DNA of 10,979 nt from Bifidobacterium breve (lineage in GTDB: Bacteria; Actinomycetota; Acidimicrobiia; IMCC26256; PALSA-555): assembly GCA_945889545.1 (NCBI GenBank), contig CAMDCC010000072.1, forward strand, positions 1 through 10,979, written 5' to 3'. The notes below the pieces were generated by a model. The model searched no databases. It had not been told where the DNA came from and worked only from the letters and a program-made list of their open reading frames with translations. Shown here piece after piece: positions 1-6,018 of the stretch (positions are counted from its first letter, which is position 1; each line of letters opens with the position of its first letter). A program made the position numbers and the translations under genes.

Positions 1-517
1 CGGAGGCCAGGGCTTCGGGTGGGGCCCCGGCTTGGAGCTCGATGATCTCGTGGGCGACAACGTCGGCCATGACCAGCGCGTCGGCGAGCTGGTCATCGTC
101 CAGGCCACCAGGACGATCGAGGTAGATGTCGAGTGCGCCGAGCCGGATCGCCCCGATCTGGAGGGGGAATCCGAAGATGGCTTGCACTCCGGCCGCGACC
201 GCCGGCGGCGTGAACGCGGGCCACCGGGGGGTGGCCGGGTTCGCGAGGGAAGGCTCGAAGATGGGTCGGCCCAAGCGGTAGGAGTCGAGGCACGGCCCTT
301 CGCCCAACGTGAACTGGAGCTCCTCGATAACGCCCATCGTGGCGTTGGAGCTGCCGAGGGTGCCGCGGTGGCCCCCGTCGACCATGAGCATGATCCCGGC
401 ACCGGTGACCGTGAGCACGCTCACGCAGGCGCTGACGAGCCGGGCGCCCGAGCCGTGGCCGGCGGCGCGGTCGTCGGCCAGGCCACGGAAGATCTCGAGG
501 AGCTGTGTCTGCTGCAC
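1..517 (-). CDS. GAF-domain protein, probable GAF-ANTAR regulator, 3' end cut by window
   Basis: The minus strand is open from the left edge to a GTG at 517 and translates to 172 residues of a GAF-type sensor fold. It begins with a helix (QQTQLLEIF), followed by strand-rich segments. The stretch LGEGPCLDSYRLGRPI at about residues 75-90 contains the EGPCLD signature typical of actinobacterial GAF domains joined to a C-terminal RNA-binding ANTAR domain. The ANTAR part would lie beyond the window, so that role (ligand- or redox-responsive antitermination) is inferred. I chose GTG 517 because GAGGAAGG lies about 8 bases upstream and the protein then starts where family members usually do. In-frame alternatives are GTG 541 and ATG 598. 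It lies 131 bases downstream of the S-component gene on the same strand and may be read as its own unit or by read-through. Confidence 0.75.
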   Translation of the reverse strand, partial: MQQTQLLEIFRGLADDRAAGHGSGARLVSACVSVLTVTGAGIMLMVDGGHRGTLGSSNATMGVIEELQFTLGEGPCLDSYRLGRPIFEPSLANPATPRWPAFTPPAVAAGVQAIFGFPLQIGAIRLGALDIYLDRPGGLDDDQLADALVMADVVAHEIIELQAGAPPEALAS

Positions 518-648
518 GCCGGAACCCTTCCTCGGAGCCACGTCGAGACTGACGACACACGACGCAACGAGGTCTGGGTTGGCCGACGGAAGACGCATGA
601 TCCGCCGTCTTGGAGCGTACTTCCCGTCAGCGGCGGGGGAACAGCGTT

Positions 649-1494
649 TCAGGCGGTGGGAACGAGGTCGACCGCGGGCTCGAGGCGGTGGGCGAAGCGT
701 CGCAATGTGCCCAACAGCGCAGTGCCGGTGATCAGCACGAGGATGGCGTTGCACAGCGCACCTGCGGCGTCCCATCCAAACGAGGTTGCGACGTAGTACG
801 ACCAGTAGTGCTCCGCGGTGCCGACAATGCCGAGGCCGGGTCGCCAGAGCGTGGCGCCCTTGCCTTGTAAGAATGGCCACGCCCAGAGGTTCATCACCGC
901 GCCATACGCGAAGCCCCAGCACCACGCGAAGCCGGCGACGACGAACGCCTCGGCGCGCGCCGGAAGGCGCGCGCTCAAGCGGCCGAGCAGTCCGGCCGTC
1001 CCACCCATCCACGACAACGCGAGCATCTGGAACGGAAGCCACGGACCGATGCCGCCGGTGACGACGGCCGACGTGGCCATCGCGGTGATGCCCATCAGCA
1101 CGCCGAACCGCGGACCGAAGGCAACGCCACCGAGGATCACCAGGAAGAAGATGCCGGCGTTGTTGCCAGGAAGGTCGACGAGGCGCAGCAGGGCGGCGCT
1201 TGCGGCGAGCACGCCGAGCACGGCGACGACGGCGCCGTTCATCGTGCCGCGCCGAACCTCGAGCGACACCGCCCCCACCACGAGCGCGCCGATGGCCGCG
1301 GCCCACAGCGGCGCGTCGCCGGCGTGCGCAGCACCGGGGAACGCGTCGGCTGGAAACCAGAACGGGTACAGGAACGCGGCGACACCCACGAGCACCATGA
1401 GCACGTAGACCATCACCGTGGGGATGCGAGTCGGGACGCGGCTCTGAACGCGGCTCTGAACGCGAATCTGGACCCGGAGCGGTCGATCGATCAC
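649..1494 (-). CDS. cbrT: ECF transporter substrate-binding (S) component, probably for cobalamin (CbrT-like)
   Basis: This is a 281-residue integral membrane protein. It has about six or seven hydrophobic segments, beginning near residues 28-47, 61-80 and 87-106, and ends in a short Arg/His-containing cytoplasmic tail. The region around residues 108-165 (NNAGIFFLVILGGVAFGPRFG, then GGIGPWLPFQM) resembles actinobacterial ECF S components annotated as CbrT, the predicted cobalamin-specific subunit. In ECF transporters the S component binds the vitamin in the membrane and topples when it docks with the EcfT/ATPase module. The GTG start overlaps the TGA of the ATPase gene by four bases (1491-1494), and GAGGA lies about 10 bases upstream. 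The first 27 residues are a basic, repetitive extension (RVQS units) before the first membrane segment. ATG 1413 (Met28) is an alternative start but has no visible ribosome-binding site. Cobalamin specificity rests on family resemblance and the neighbouring riboswitch. Confidence 0.75.
   Translation of the reverse strand: MIDRPLRVQIRVQSRVQSRVPTRIPTVMVYVLMVLVGVAAFLYPFWFPADAFPGAAHAGDAPLWAAAIGALVVGAVSLEVRRGTMNGAVVAVLGVLAASAALLRLVDLPGNNAGIFFLVILGGVAFGPRFGVLMGITAMATSAVVTGGIGPWLPFQMLALSWMGGTAGLLGRLSARLPARAEAFVVAGFAWCWGFAYGAVMNLWAWPFLQGKGATLWRPGLGIVGTAEHYWSYYVATSFGWDAAGALCNAILVLITGTALLGTLRRFAHRLEPAVDLVPTA
1441..1464. repeat. 12-bp tandem repeat inside the 5' end of the S-component gene
   Basis: The unit GCTCTGAACGCG (plus strand) occurs twice in perfect tandem, flanked by degenerate partial copies on both sides. 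Because the unit is a multiple of three it preserves the frame and encodes repeated Arg-Val-Gln-Ser blocks in the basic N-terminal extension of the S component. It looks like slippage-generated coding DNA rather than a regulatory site. Confidence 0.7.
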
Positions 1495-3074
1495 GGCTGC
1501 TGCGTCCTCGCGAGGGCGATCTCGACGTCGGTCACCGTGAGGAACGGTGGCAACACGCGTAGTACCTGTGGCGCGTACAGCGACCCGGCGAGCACTGCGC
1601 GCGCGGGTCCCTCGACGATCACCTCACCGTCGCCGAGCACGATCACTCGCGTTGCACATTGCGCCGCGAGCTCGATGTCGTGCGTAGCAAGCACCACTGC
1701 GCCGCCCGCGGCGGCATGCTCCTTGACCGCACGCTCGAGCGCGTTCCTCGACGCGGCATCCATACCTCGGGTTGGTTCGTCGAGCATCAGCACTTCGGCA
1801 CCGCCCACAGCCACCGCGGCGATCGCGATCCGCTGGCGCTCGCCGCCGGCAAGGGATCGCGGGTGGCGATCGGCCAGGTGCGCGATTCCGAGGCGCTCGA
1901 GCCATGCTTCGACCGCGGCGTCGTCACGGCGCCCGAGGAGCCGCAGCGTCTCGGCCACCTCCCGGCGCACGGTGGGCGCGAACAACAGACTGCCGGGATC
2001 TTGCGGTACGTAGGCAACGGTGCCCGAGCCATCGACCTTTCCACGCGACGGTTCGACGAGTCGCGCGAGTGCCCGCAGCAATGTGGTCTTTCCAGCACCG
2101 TTGCGACCGAGCAGCGCGACTACCTCACCCTGGCCGATGTCGACCGTCGCGTTCGTCAGTGCGCGCTGGGCACCCAGCATGACCTCGAGGTTGACTGCGC
2201 GCACCAACAGATCGCCTCGCACGGCCGGTGCCGATTCACCAGGTGCAGATTCGTCGGGTGCTACACCGAGGAGCGGGTGCTTGATCGCGGCATCGCGCGC
2301 CTCGCGAACGGTGAGCGGGGCGGGATCCCAGCCGAGCAGCCGCCCGAGGCGGGTGACGGTCGGTGCACCGGCGTAGCCGGTCAACATCGTTCGCGGCGAC
2401 GCCGGTGGTGTCGCGCGACCCCCATTCACGAGGACGGCGCGATCAGCGAGCGGCGCCGCCCGTTCGAGGCGGTGCTCCGCAATGACCACAGTGGTGCCGA
2501 GATCAGCGTTGAGCCGCGAGACCGCGGCCAACACGTCATCGGCGCCCTGCGGATCCAGCTGCGACGTGGGCTCGTCGAGCACGAGGGCGCTCGGTGCCGC
2601 AGCGAGCGCGCCGGCGATCGCCGCTCGTTGACGCTCCCCTCCCGACAACGTCGCCGGTGATCGGTCTCGCAAGTGCGCGATCCCGAGCGCGTCGAGCGTC
2701 TCTTCCACACGTCGACGCATCGCCTGCTCGGGGACGCCCAGGTTCTCGAGTACGAAGGCAACGTCGTGCTCGACCTGGTCGACCACGAACTGCGCTTCTG
2801 GATCCTGGCCCACGAAGCCGACGACGTCGGCGAGCTCGCGCGGATGATGCGAGCGCGTGCTCCGCCCGAACGCGACCACGTCGCCTGCGAATCGACCGCC
2901 CGACGAATGGGGGACGAGTCCGTTCGCACACCGCAGGAGCGTGCTCTTCCCGGACCCGGAGCTCCCAACCACGAGGAGGATCTCGCCCGGCGCCACCTCG
3001 AAGTCCACATCGCGCAGCGCAAGGTCGGCGTCGGGGTACGCGAACGACACCTGCCGGAACTCGATCGCGCTCAT
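1491..3074 (-). CDS. cbrU: Duplicated ATPase subunit of the ECF transporter (EcfA-EcfA' fusion, CbrU-like)
   Basis: This is a 527-residue protein with two ABC nucleotide-binding domains in tandem, joined by an acidic/Pro linker near residues 270-287. It powers vitamin import by hydrolysing ATP on the cytoplasmic face. NBD1 has Walker A GSSGSGKST (37-45), Q-loop Q90, signature LSGGERQ (143-149), Walker B LVLDEPT (164-170) and switch His201. NBD2 has Walker A GRNGAGKTT (323-331), Q358, signature LAGGERQ (408-414), LMLDEPT (429-435) and His465. Both halves therefore look catalytically complete. The ATG start at 3074 overlaps the stop of the upstream EcfT gene (ATGA, 3071-3074), with GGTGGA six bases upstream. 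The reading frame stays open upstream of this start, but that part is antisense-frame noise within ecfT. The fused ATPase is typical of actinobacterial ECF systems with a dedicated S component. Confidence 0.93.
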   Translation of the reverse strand: MSAIEFRQVSFAYPDADLALRDVDFEVAPGEILLVVGSSGSGKSTLLRCANGLVPHSSGGRFAGDVVAFGRSTRSHHPRELADVVGFVGQDPEAQFVVDQVEHDVAFVLENLGVPEQAMRRRVEETLDALGIAHLRDRSPATLSGGERQRAAIAGALAAAPSALVLDEPTSQLDPQGADDVLAAVSRLNADLGTTVVIAEHRLERAAPLADRAVLVNGGRATPPASPRTMLTGYAGAPTVTRLGRLLGWDPAPLTVREARDAAIKHPLLGVAPDESAPGESAPAVRGDLLVRAVNLEVMLGAQRALTNATVDIGQGEVVALLGRNGAGKTTLLRALARLVEPSRGKVDGSGTVAYVPQDPGSLLFAPTVRREVAETLRLLGRRDDAAVEAWLERLGIAHLADRHPRSLAGGERQRIAIAAVAVGGAEVLMLDEPTRGMDAASRNALERAVKEHAAAGGAVVLATHDIELAAQCATRVIVLGDGEVIVEGPARAVLAGSLYAPQVLRVLPPFLTVTDVEIALARTQQP

Positions 3075-4213
3075 GCTGCGTCCACCGTTGCGGGGGTCGC
3101 TTGCCTGATCTTCGGTGCGGTGGTTGCAACCGTCGCCGGTTGACGGGCGCAGGGCGCCAACAGCGCCAGCAACGCCACGACGGGGAGCACATGCACCGTC
3201 GGCCAGAGCAACGGGTCGACCGGCCACCGCAGTGTGGCGTCGCCCACGAGGCTGACCACCCCCACCAGCACCGGGGCAGCAACCGCGACGGCGATGCACG
3301 CGAAGTCGGCGGCGGTCAGTCGGCGGCGGCGGTACCGCACACGGGTCGACGCACCCGACACGAGCACGACGGCAACGCAGAGGCCGATTGCTCCGACAAC
3401 CCCGAAGGTCAACGCGACCGCACCTTCGCTGGCGACCAACGCCACGAAGGCGCCGCCCAGCGAGAGGAGCGCCAGCGCACCGCACCAGCCCGCGCCGCGC
3501 TCACGAGCCGACGGCCCGCGATGAGCGAAGCCGCGTGAGTCGAGCGATTCCGAGAGCGTGATCGCACGCTCGAGGCCACTCTCCAACACCGGCACCATCC
3601 GGCGCAGCAGGCGACCCCGTCGGACGATGCGACCACCGGTGCGAGCTCGGTCGGCTTCGCCGACGTCGTGGATGGATGTGATGATCGACGGCACGAAGGC
3701 CAGCGCGACCACCACCACGAGGCCCAGCTCGTGAAACGCGCGGGGAGCAGTCTGCACCAGTTCGTAGTGCGAGACGACGGCGTTGAACGCCGCGAACACC
3801 GCCACGATGCCCACGATCACGAGACCTTCGGACGCGGCGTACACGACCGCCTGGGTCTCGATCGTCCCGCCGACGGTGAAGCCTCCGAGCACTTCTGGGA
3901 GCGTGAAGGACGGCGTGGTGAAGAGCACGTCGGATCCGCCATGCGTGGTGAGCGCCGTCAGCACGACCCGAAGGATGCCGAAGGCGGTCGCCATGGCGAC
4001 GAGCCACGGAAACGCTCGGGCGAACGGACCGCCCAGACCGTGCGCCGAGACCACCACCCACGCGACGCCGATCACCACCAGCACATAGAGAGGGTTGGGC
4101 GCGAGCTGGATCGCCGTCGTGCCGGCCAGCGCCCAGCACAGCCAGGTCACCGCGTGCCACGGCCGGTCGGTCGGTCCCAGTCTTTGGGGAGGTGTTTGCG
4201 CAGGCTCAGGCAT
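3071..4213 (-). CDS. cbrV: ECF transporter transmembrane component EcfT (CbrV-like)
   Basis: This roughly 380-residue membrane protein is the scaffold that couples the ATPase to the S component. The N-terminal membrane segments (about residues 24-90) are followed by a hydrophobic segment with ELGLVVVVALAFVPSII. Next comes the long charged cytoplasmic coupling region, with EADRARTGG and then ESLDSRGF, which correspond to the two Ala-Arg-Gly-type coupling motifs of EcfT. Further hydrophobic helices make up the C-terminal third, longer than minimal EcfT proteins. It is the first gene of a three-gene unit in which every junction overlaps by four bases. I start it at ATG 4213. An in-frame TTG at 4237 would add eight residues, and neither has a convincing ribosome-binding site. 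The start lies only about 45 bases from the divergent riboswitch, so its promoter must lie inside the DNA encoding that riboswitch, or the mRNA is nearly leaderless. Confidence 0.85.
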   Translation of the reverse strand: MPEPAQTPPQRLGPTDRPWHAVTWLCWALAGTTAIQLAPNPLYVLVVIGVAWVVVSAHGLGGPFARAFPWLVAMATAFGILRVVLTALTTHGGSDVLFTTPSFTLPEVLGGFTVGGTIETQAVVYAASEGLVIVGIVAVFAAFNAVVSHYELVQTAPRAFHELGLVVVVALAFVPSIITSIHDVGEADRARTGGRIVRRGRLLRRMVPVLESGLERAITLSESLDSRGFAHRGPSARERGAGWCGALALLSLGGAFVALVASEGAVALTFGVVGAIGLCVAVVLVSGASTRVRYRRRRLTAADFACIAVAVAAPVLVGVVSLVGDATLRWPVDPLLWPTVHVLPVVALLALLAPCARQPATVATTAPKIRQATPATVDAA

Positions 4214-4230
4214 CGTCAGTACGGTCGTCG

Positions 4231-4260
4231 TTGACAACGGTCACGCGCAGCCCGGATGCT
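4231..4260 (+). promoter_or_regulatory. Candidate sigma70-type promoter for the riboswitch transcript
   Basis: A perfect -35 hexamer TTGACA lies at 4231-4236. An 18-base spacer separates it from a weak -10 candidate GATGCT at 4255-4260, which would place the transcript start just before the conserved 5' part of the riboswitch. The -10 match is poor. A second possibility is TTTGCG (4197-4202), 17 bases, then TACGGT (4220-4225), which would give a longer leader. Both lie in or next to the 5' end of the divergent ecfT gene. This is an inference from hexamers and position only. Confidence 0.3.
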
Positions 4261-4400
4261 GCGTGTGGTTCCCGGCATTGCCGGGGACGGGGGAAGTCGG
4301 TTCAAGACCGACGCTGACCCGCAACTGTGAGCGGTGTTGCAACCGCCGGACGAACCGGCGAGTGCACTTCCGCAAGCCAGGCTACCTGCCGTCGTCCGCC
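4258..4400 (+). promoter_or_regulatory. Cobalamin (AdoCbl-class) riboswitch aptamer
   Basis: The core elements appear in the expected order. A hairpin CCCGGC-ATT-GCCGGG (4271-4285) is followed by GGGAA (4291-4295). Then comes the P5 stem GTCGGT-TCAAG-ACCGAC (4296-4312) and the nearly invariant GCTGACCCGCAACTGTGA (4313-4330). Further stems are GCGGT/ACCGC (4331-4335 with 4342-4346) or the alternative CGCCGG/CCGGCG (4344-4349 with 4355-4360). The B12 box AAGCCAGGCTACCTGCC lies at 4374-4390. In this family the RNA binds a cobalamin and represses the downstream gene. Here that is the secreted protein gene starting at 4489 and, by overlap, the one after it. The 5' and 3' limits given are approximate. 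This is the strongest evidence that the locus deals with vitamin B12. Confidence 0.95.
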
Positions 4401-4483
4401 GGGCCACCGGCGCTCCCAATAGGGAGGCCACCCTTCGGGGCGGTCGCGATACGGCCCTCGTGGACCAGGGGCTGGCGGAGGAA
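4395..4483 (+). promoter_or_regulatory. Riboswitch expression platform with possible Shine-Dalgarno sequestration
   Basis: Between the B12 box and the start codon lie several short stems. They are GCCG/CGGC (4398-4401 with 4408-4411), CTCCC-AATA-GGGAG (4413-4426), CCACCC-TTCG-GGGCGG with one mismatch (4428-4443), and a stem with two G-U pairs, 4452-4458 with 4468-4474. The ribosome-binding site GGAGGA (4477-4482) is six bases from ATG 4489. TCCGCC at 4395-4400, just after the B12 box, is exactly complementary to GGCGGA at 4474-4479, which overlaps that site. No stem is followed by a T-run, so control of translation seems more likely than intrinsic termination. The pairing is my inference. Confidence 0.5.
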
Positions 4484-4488
4484 CGGTC

Positions 4489-6018
4489 ATGGCTTTTCGC
4501 TTTCGTCGCGCGACGTCGTTCGTCGCGCTCGCATCACTTGCACTTTCGGCTGCGGTGCTCATCGCACCCGGCGCATCAGCCGACAGTGCGTCAGCCGTCG
4601 CCTGGCTCGCGACCCAACAGCTTGCCGGCGGCGGCTTCGAAGTCGCCGGCTTCCCGGGCTTCGAGACACCCGACGCAGTCGCGGCGATTGGGGCAGCGGC
4701 CCAAGCCGACGATTCGTGGAGCACCGCCGAAGCGTTGGACGGAGTCCTCGCTGTGGAGACGATGGCGCACGAGACCGCGCTCCGGTCGCTGGACGACTAC
4801 GCCGACGGATCCATCGGGGCCGGTCAAGCGGCCAAGCTCATCGTGCTCGTCACCAATCCACTCGGTCTTGATCCCAACCTCTTCGACCCGGAATGCGACG
4901 ACGGCGACGGTGTGGATCTCGCGTCGATCCTCGGGACCCCAGGGACCGACGGCACCTACGGCATCTCGACGGCGGCGTTCAACCAGATCCTGTTCGCGGC
5001 CCGTGCCACCAAGGCGCTCGGCGGCTCGGTCGCGCTGGCCACCGTGCAGGTGATCCGCGATGCCCAGCGGCCCGACGGGTCGTATGCATTCAACGGCAAC
5101 CCGGTGGACGACCCGGATCCCTTCGCGTTCGACGACTCCGACGTGGACACGACGGCCGCCGTGGTGCTCGCCCTGCGCGCGGCCGGGATCAACCCGGGCG
5201 ATGATGACCTCGACGACGCCATCGCGTGGCTGCTCGCATCCCCGCAGCGCACCGCCGGGACAGGAGCATGGCAGTCATTCGGCAGCGACGACCCCAACGC
5301 AACTGCGGTCGCGATGCTCGCGCTCCAGGCGGTGAACTCGACCACATACGCCTCTCAGCTCACGGCCGGAGCCAACTTCCTGCTTGGTGAGCAGGACATC
5401 GACGGACACGTCGCGAGCCCGAACGACTTCTTCGGCGTCAACACATTCGCGACGGCACAGGCGGTCCAGGCGCTGGAGCTGCCGACTCTCCCCGACGCCG
5501 GCACCGGCGGCCGCGCCGCGTGCATCGACGGCAACCTGGATGGAGTACCGGACGACCAGCAACCCGCGGTCGACACGGTTCCGTCGTTCGACGGCGAAGG
5601 CTACGTGACCGTGGCGAGCACCGGCGGCGCGCTCGTCGCGGAGTCGATCGACCCGAGTGGCGAGATAGCACCACCCGAGGGCGTGACGCTTTCGCACGAG
5701 CTGGTGGGCTTCGAGATCACCGGTCTCACACCGGGTGCCACCGTGACCGTCACCGTGACGTTCCACACCGGACTGACCGGCACGAAGTACTACAAGCTCC
5801 GGAGCAACAACACGTGGCTCGACTTCTCCGACCACGCGGTGATCTCCGGCAACACGGTCACGCTGACCCTCACCGATGATGGCGCCGGCGACGACGACCC
5901 CACCGACGGCACCATCGTCGATCCCGGCGGCCCTGCGTCGGTCATCGTGCCTTCCGCGCCACCCACGACTCCGGCGATCGTCCCGGTCGTGGCTGAGCCG
6001 AGGGGTCTCACCGGGTGA
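4489..6018 (+). CDS. Secreted alpha/alpha-barrel (prenyltransferase-like repeat) protein with choice-of-anchor-U-type domain; putative cobalamin-binding alpha subunit
   Basis: This is a 509-residue exported protein. Residues 1-31 form a signal peptide (basic start, hydrophobic core, ASA/D cleavage). Residues of about 32-335 are helical repeats of the prenyltransferase/squalene-oxidase superfamily, with turns such as QRPDGSYAF, TGAWQSFG and DIDGHVAS, each followed by helices like ATAVAMLALQAV. This is also the fold of the transcobalamin/intrinsic-factor alpha domain. DVDTT (218-222) resembles the cyclase DXDD motif but lacks the last Asp, arguing against a cyclase. Residues of about 345-483 begin with a TSP3-like DGNLDGVPDDQQ and end with GDDDPTDGTIVDPGG, matching choice-of-anchor-U domains. 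The tail (484-509) is Pro/Val-rich with no membrane segment or sorting motif. The start is firm (GGAGGA, six-base spacing). Control by the riboswitch and the beta-domain gene downstream suggest extracellular B12 capture; binding itself is inferred. Confidence 0.85.
   Translation: MAFRFRRATSFVALASLALSAAVLIAPGASADSASAVAWLATQQLAGGGFEVAGFPGFETPDAVAAIGAAAQADDSWSTAEALDGVLAVETMAHETALRSLDDYADGSIGAGQAAKLIVLVTNPLGLDPNLFDPECDDGDGVDLASILGTPGTDGTYGISTAAFNQILFAARATKALGGSVALATVQVIRDAQRPDGSYAFNGNPVDDPDPFAFDDSDVDTTAAVVLALRAAGINPGDDDLDDAIAWLLASPQRTAGTGAWQSFGSDDPNATAVAMLALQAVNSTTYASQLTAGANFLLGEQDIDGHVASPNDFFGVNTFATAQAVQALELPTLPDAGTGGRAACIDGNLDGVPDDQQPAVDTVPSFDGEGYVTVASTGGALVAESIDPSGEIAPPEGVTLSHELVGFEITGLTPGATVTVTVTFHTGLTGTKYYKLRSNNTWLDFSDHAVISGNTVTLTLTDDGAGDDDPTDGTIVDPGGPASVIVPSAPPTTPAIVPVVAEPRGLTG

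Noticed and set aside
32..796. Plus-strand open frames over the left edge (32-796, 309-731)
   Set aside because: The minus strand in this region encodes a recognisable GAF domain and the end of the S component; the plus-strand translations are typical high-G+C shadow frames.
3075..3485. N-terminal extension of the ATPase reading frame to 3485
   Set aside because: The extension lies out of frame within the coding region of ecfT; the ATG at 3074 overlaps the ecfT stop and begins exactly where an EcfA protein should.
1659..3538. Long plus-strand open frames (1659-2660, 2594-3538) opposite the ATPase and EcfT genes
   Set aside because: They are antisense to clearly recognisable ABC ATPase and EcfT proteins, have Arg/His-rich low-information translations and no recognisable motif.
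4413..4443. Stem-loops CTCCC/GGGAG and CCACCC-TTCG-GGGCGG as an intrinsic terminator
   Set aside because: Neither is followed by a T-run; the DNA after them is G/C-rich, so they are listed only as parts of the expression platform.
4489..5520. Interpretation of the helical-repeat protein as a squalene-hopene cyclase or prenyltransferase
   Set aside because: The cyclase DXDD motif is DVDT here, the protein is secreted and shorter than cyclases, and it sits under a cobalamin riboswitch next to a DUF4430 gene.
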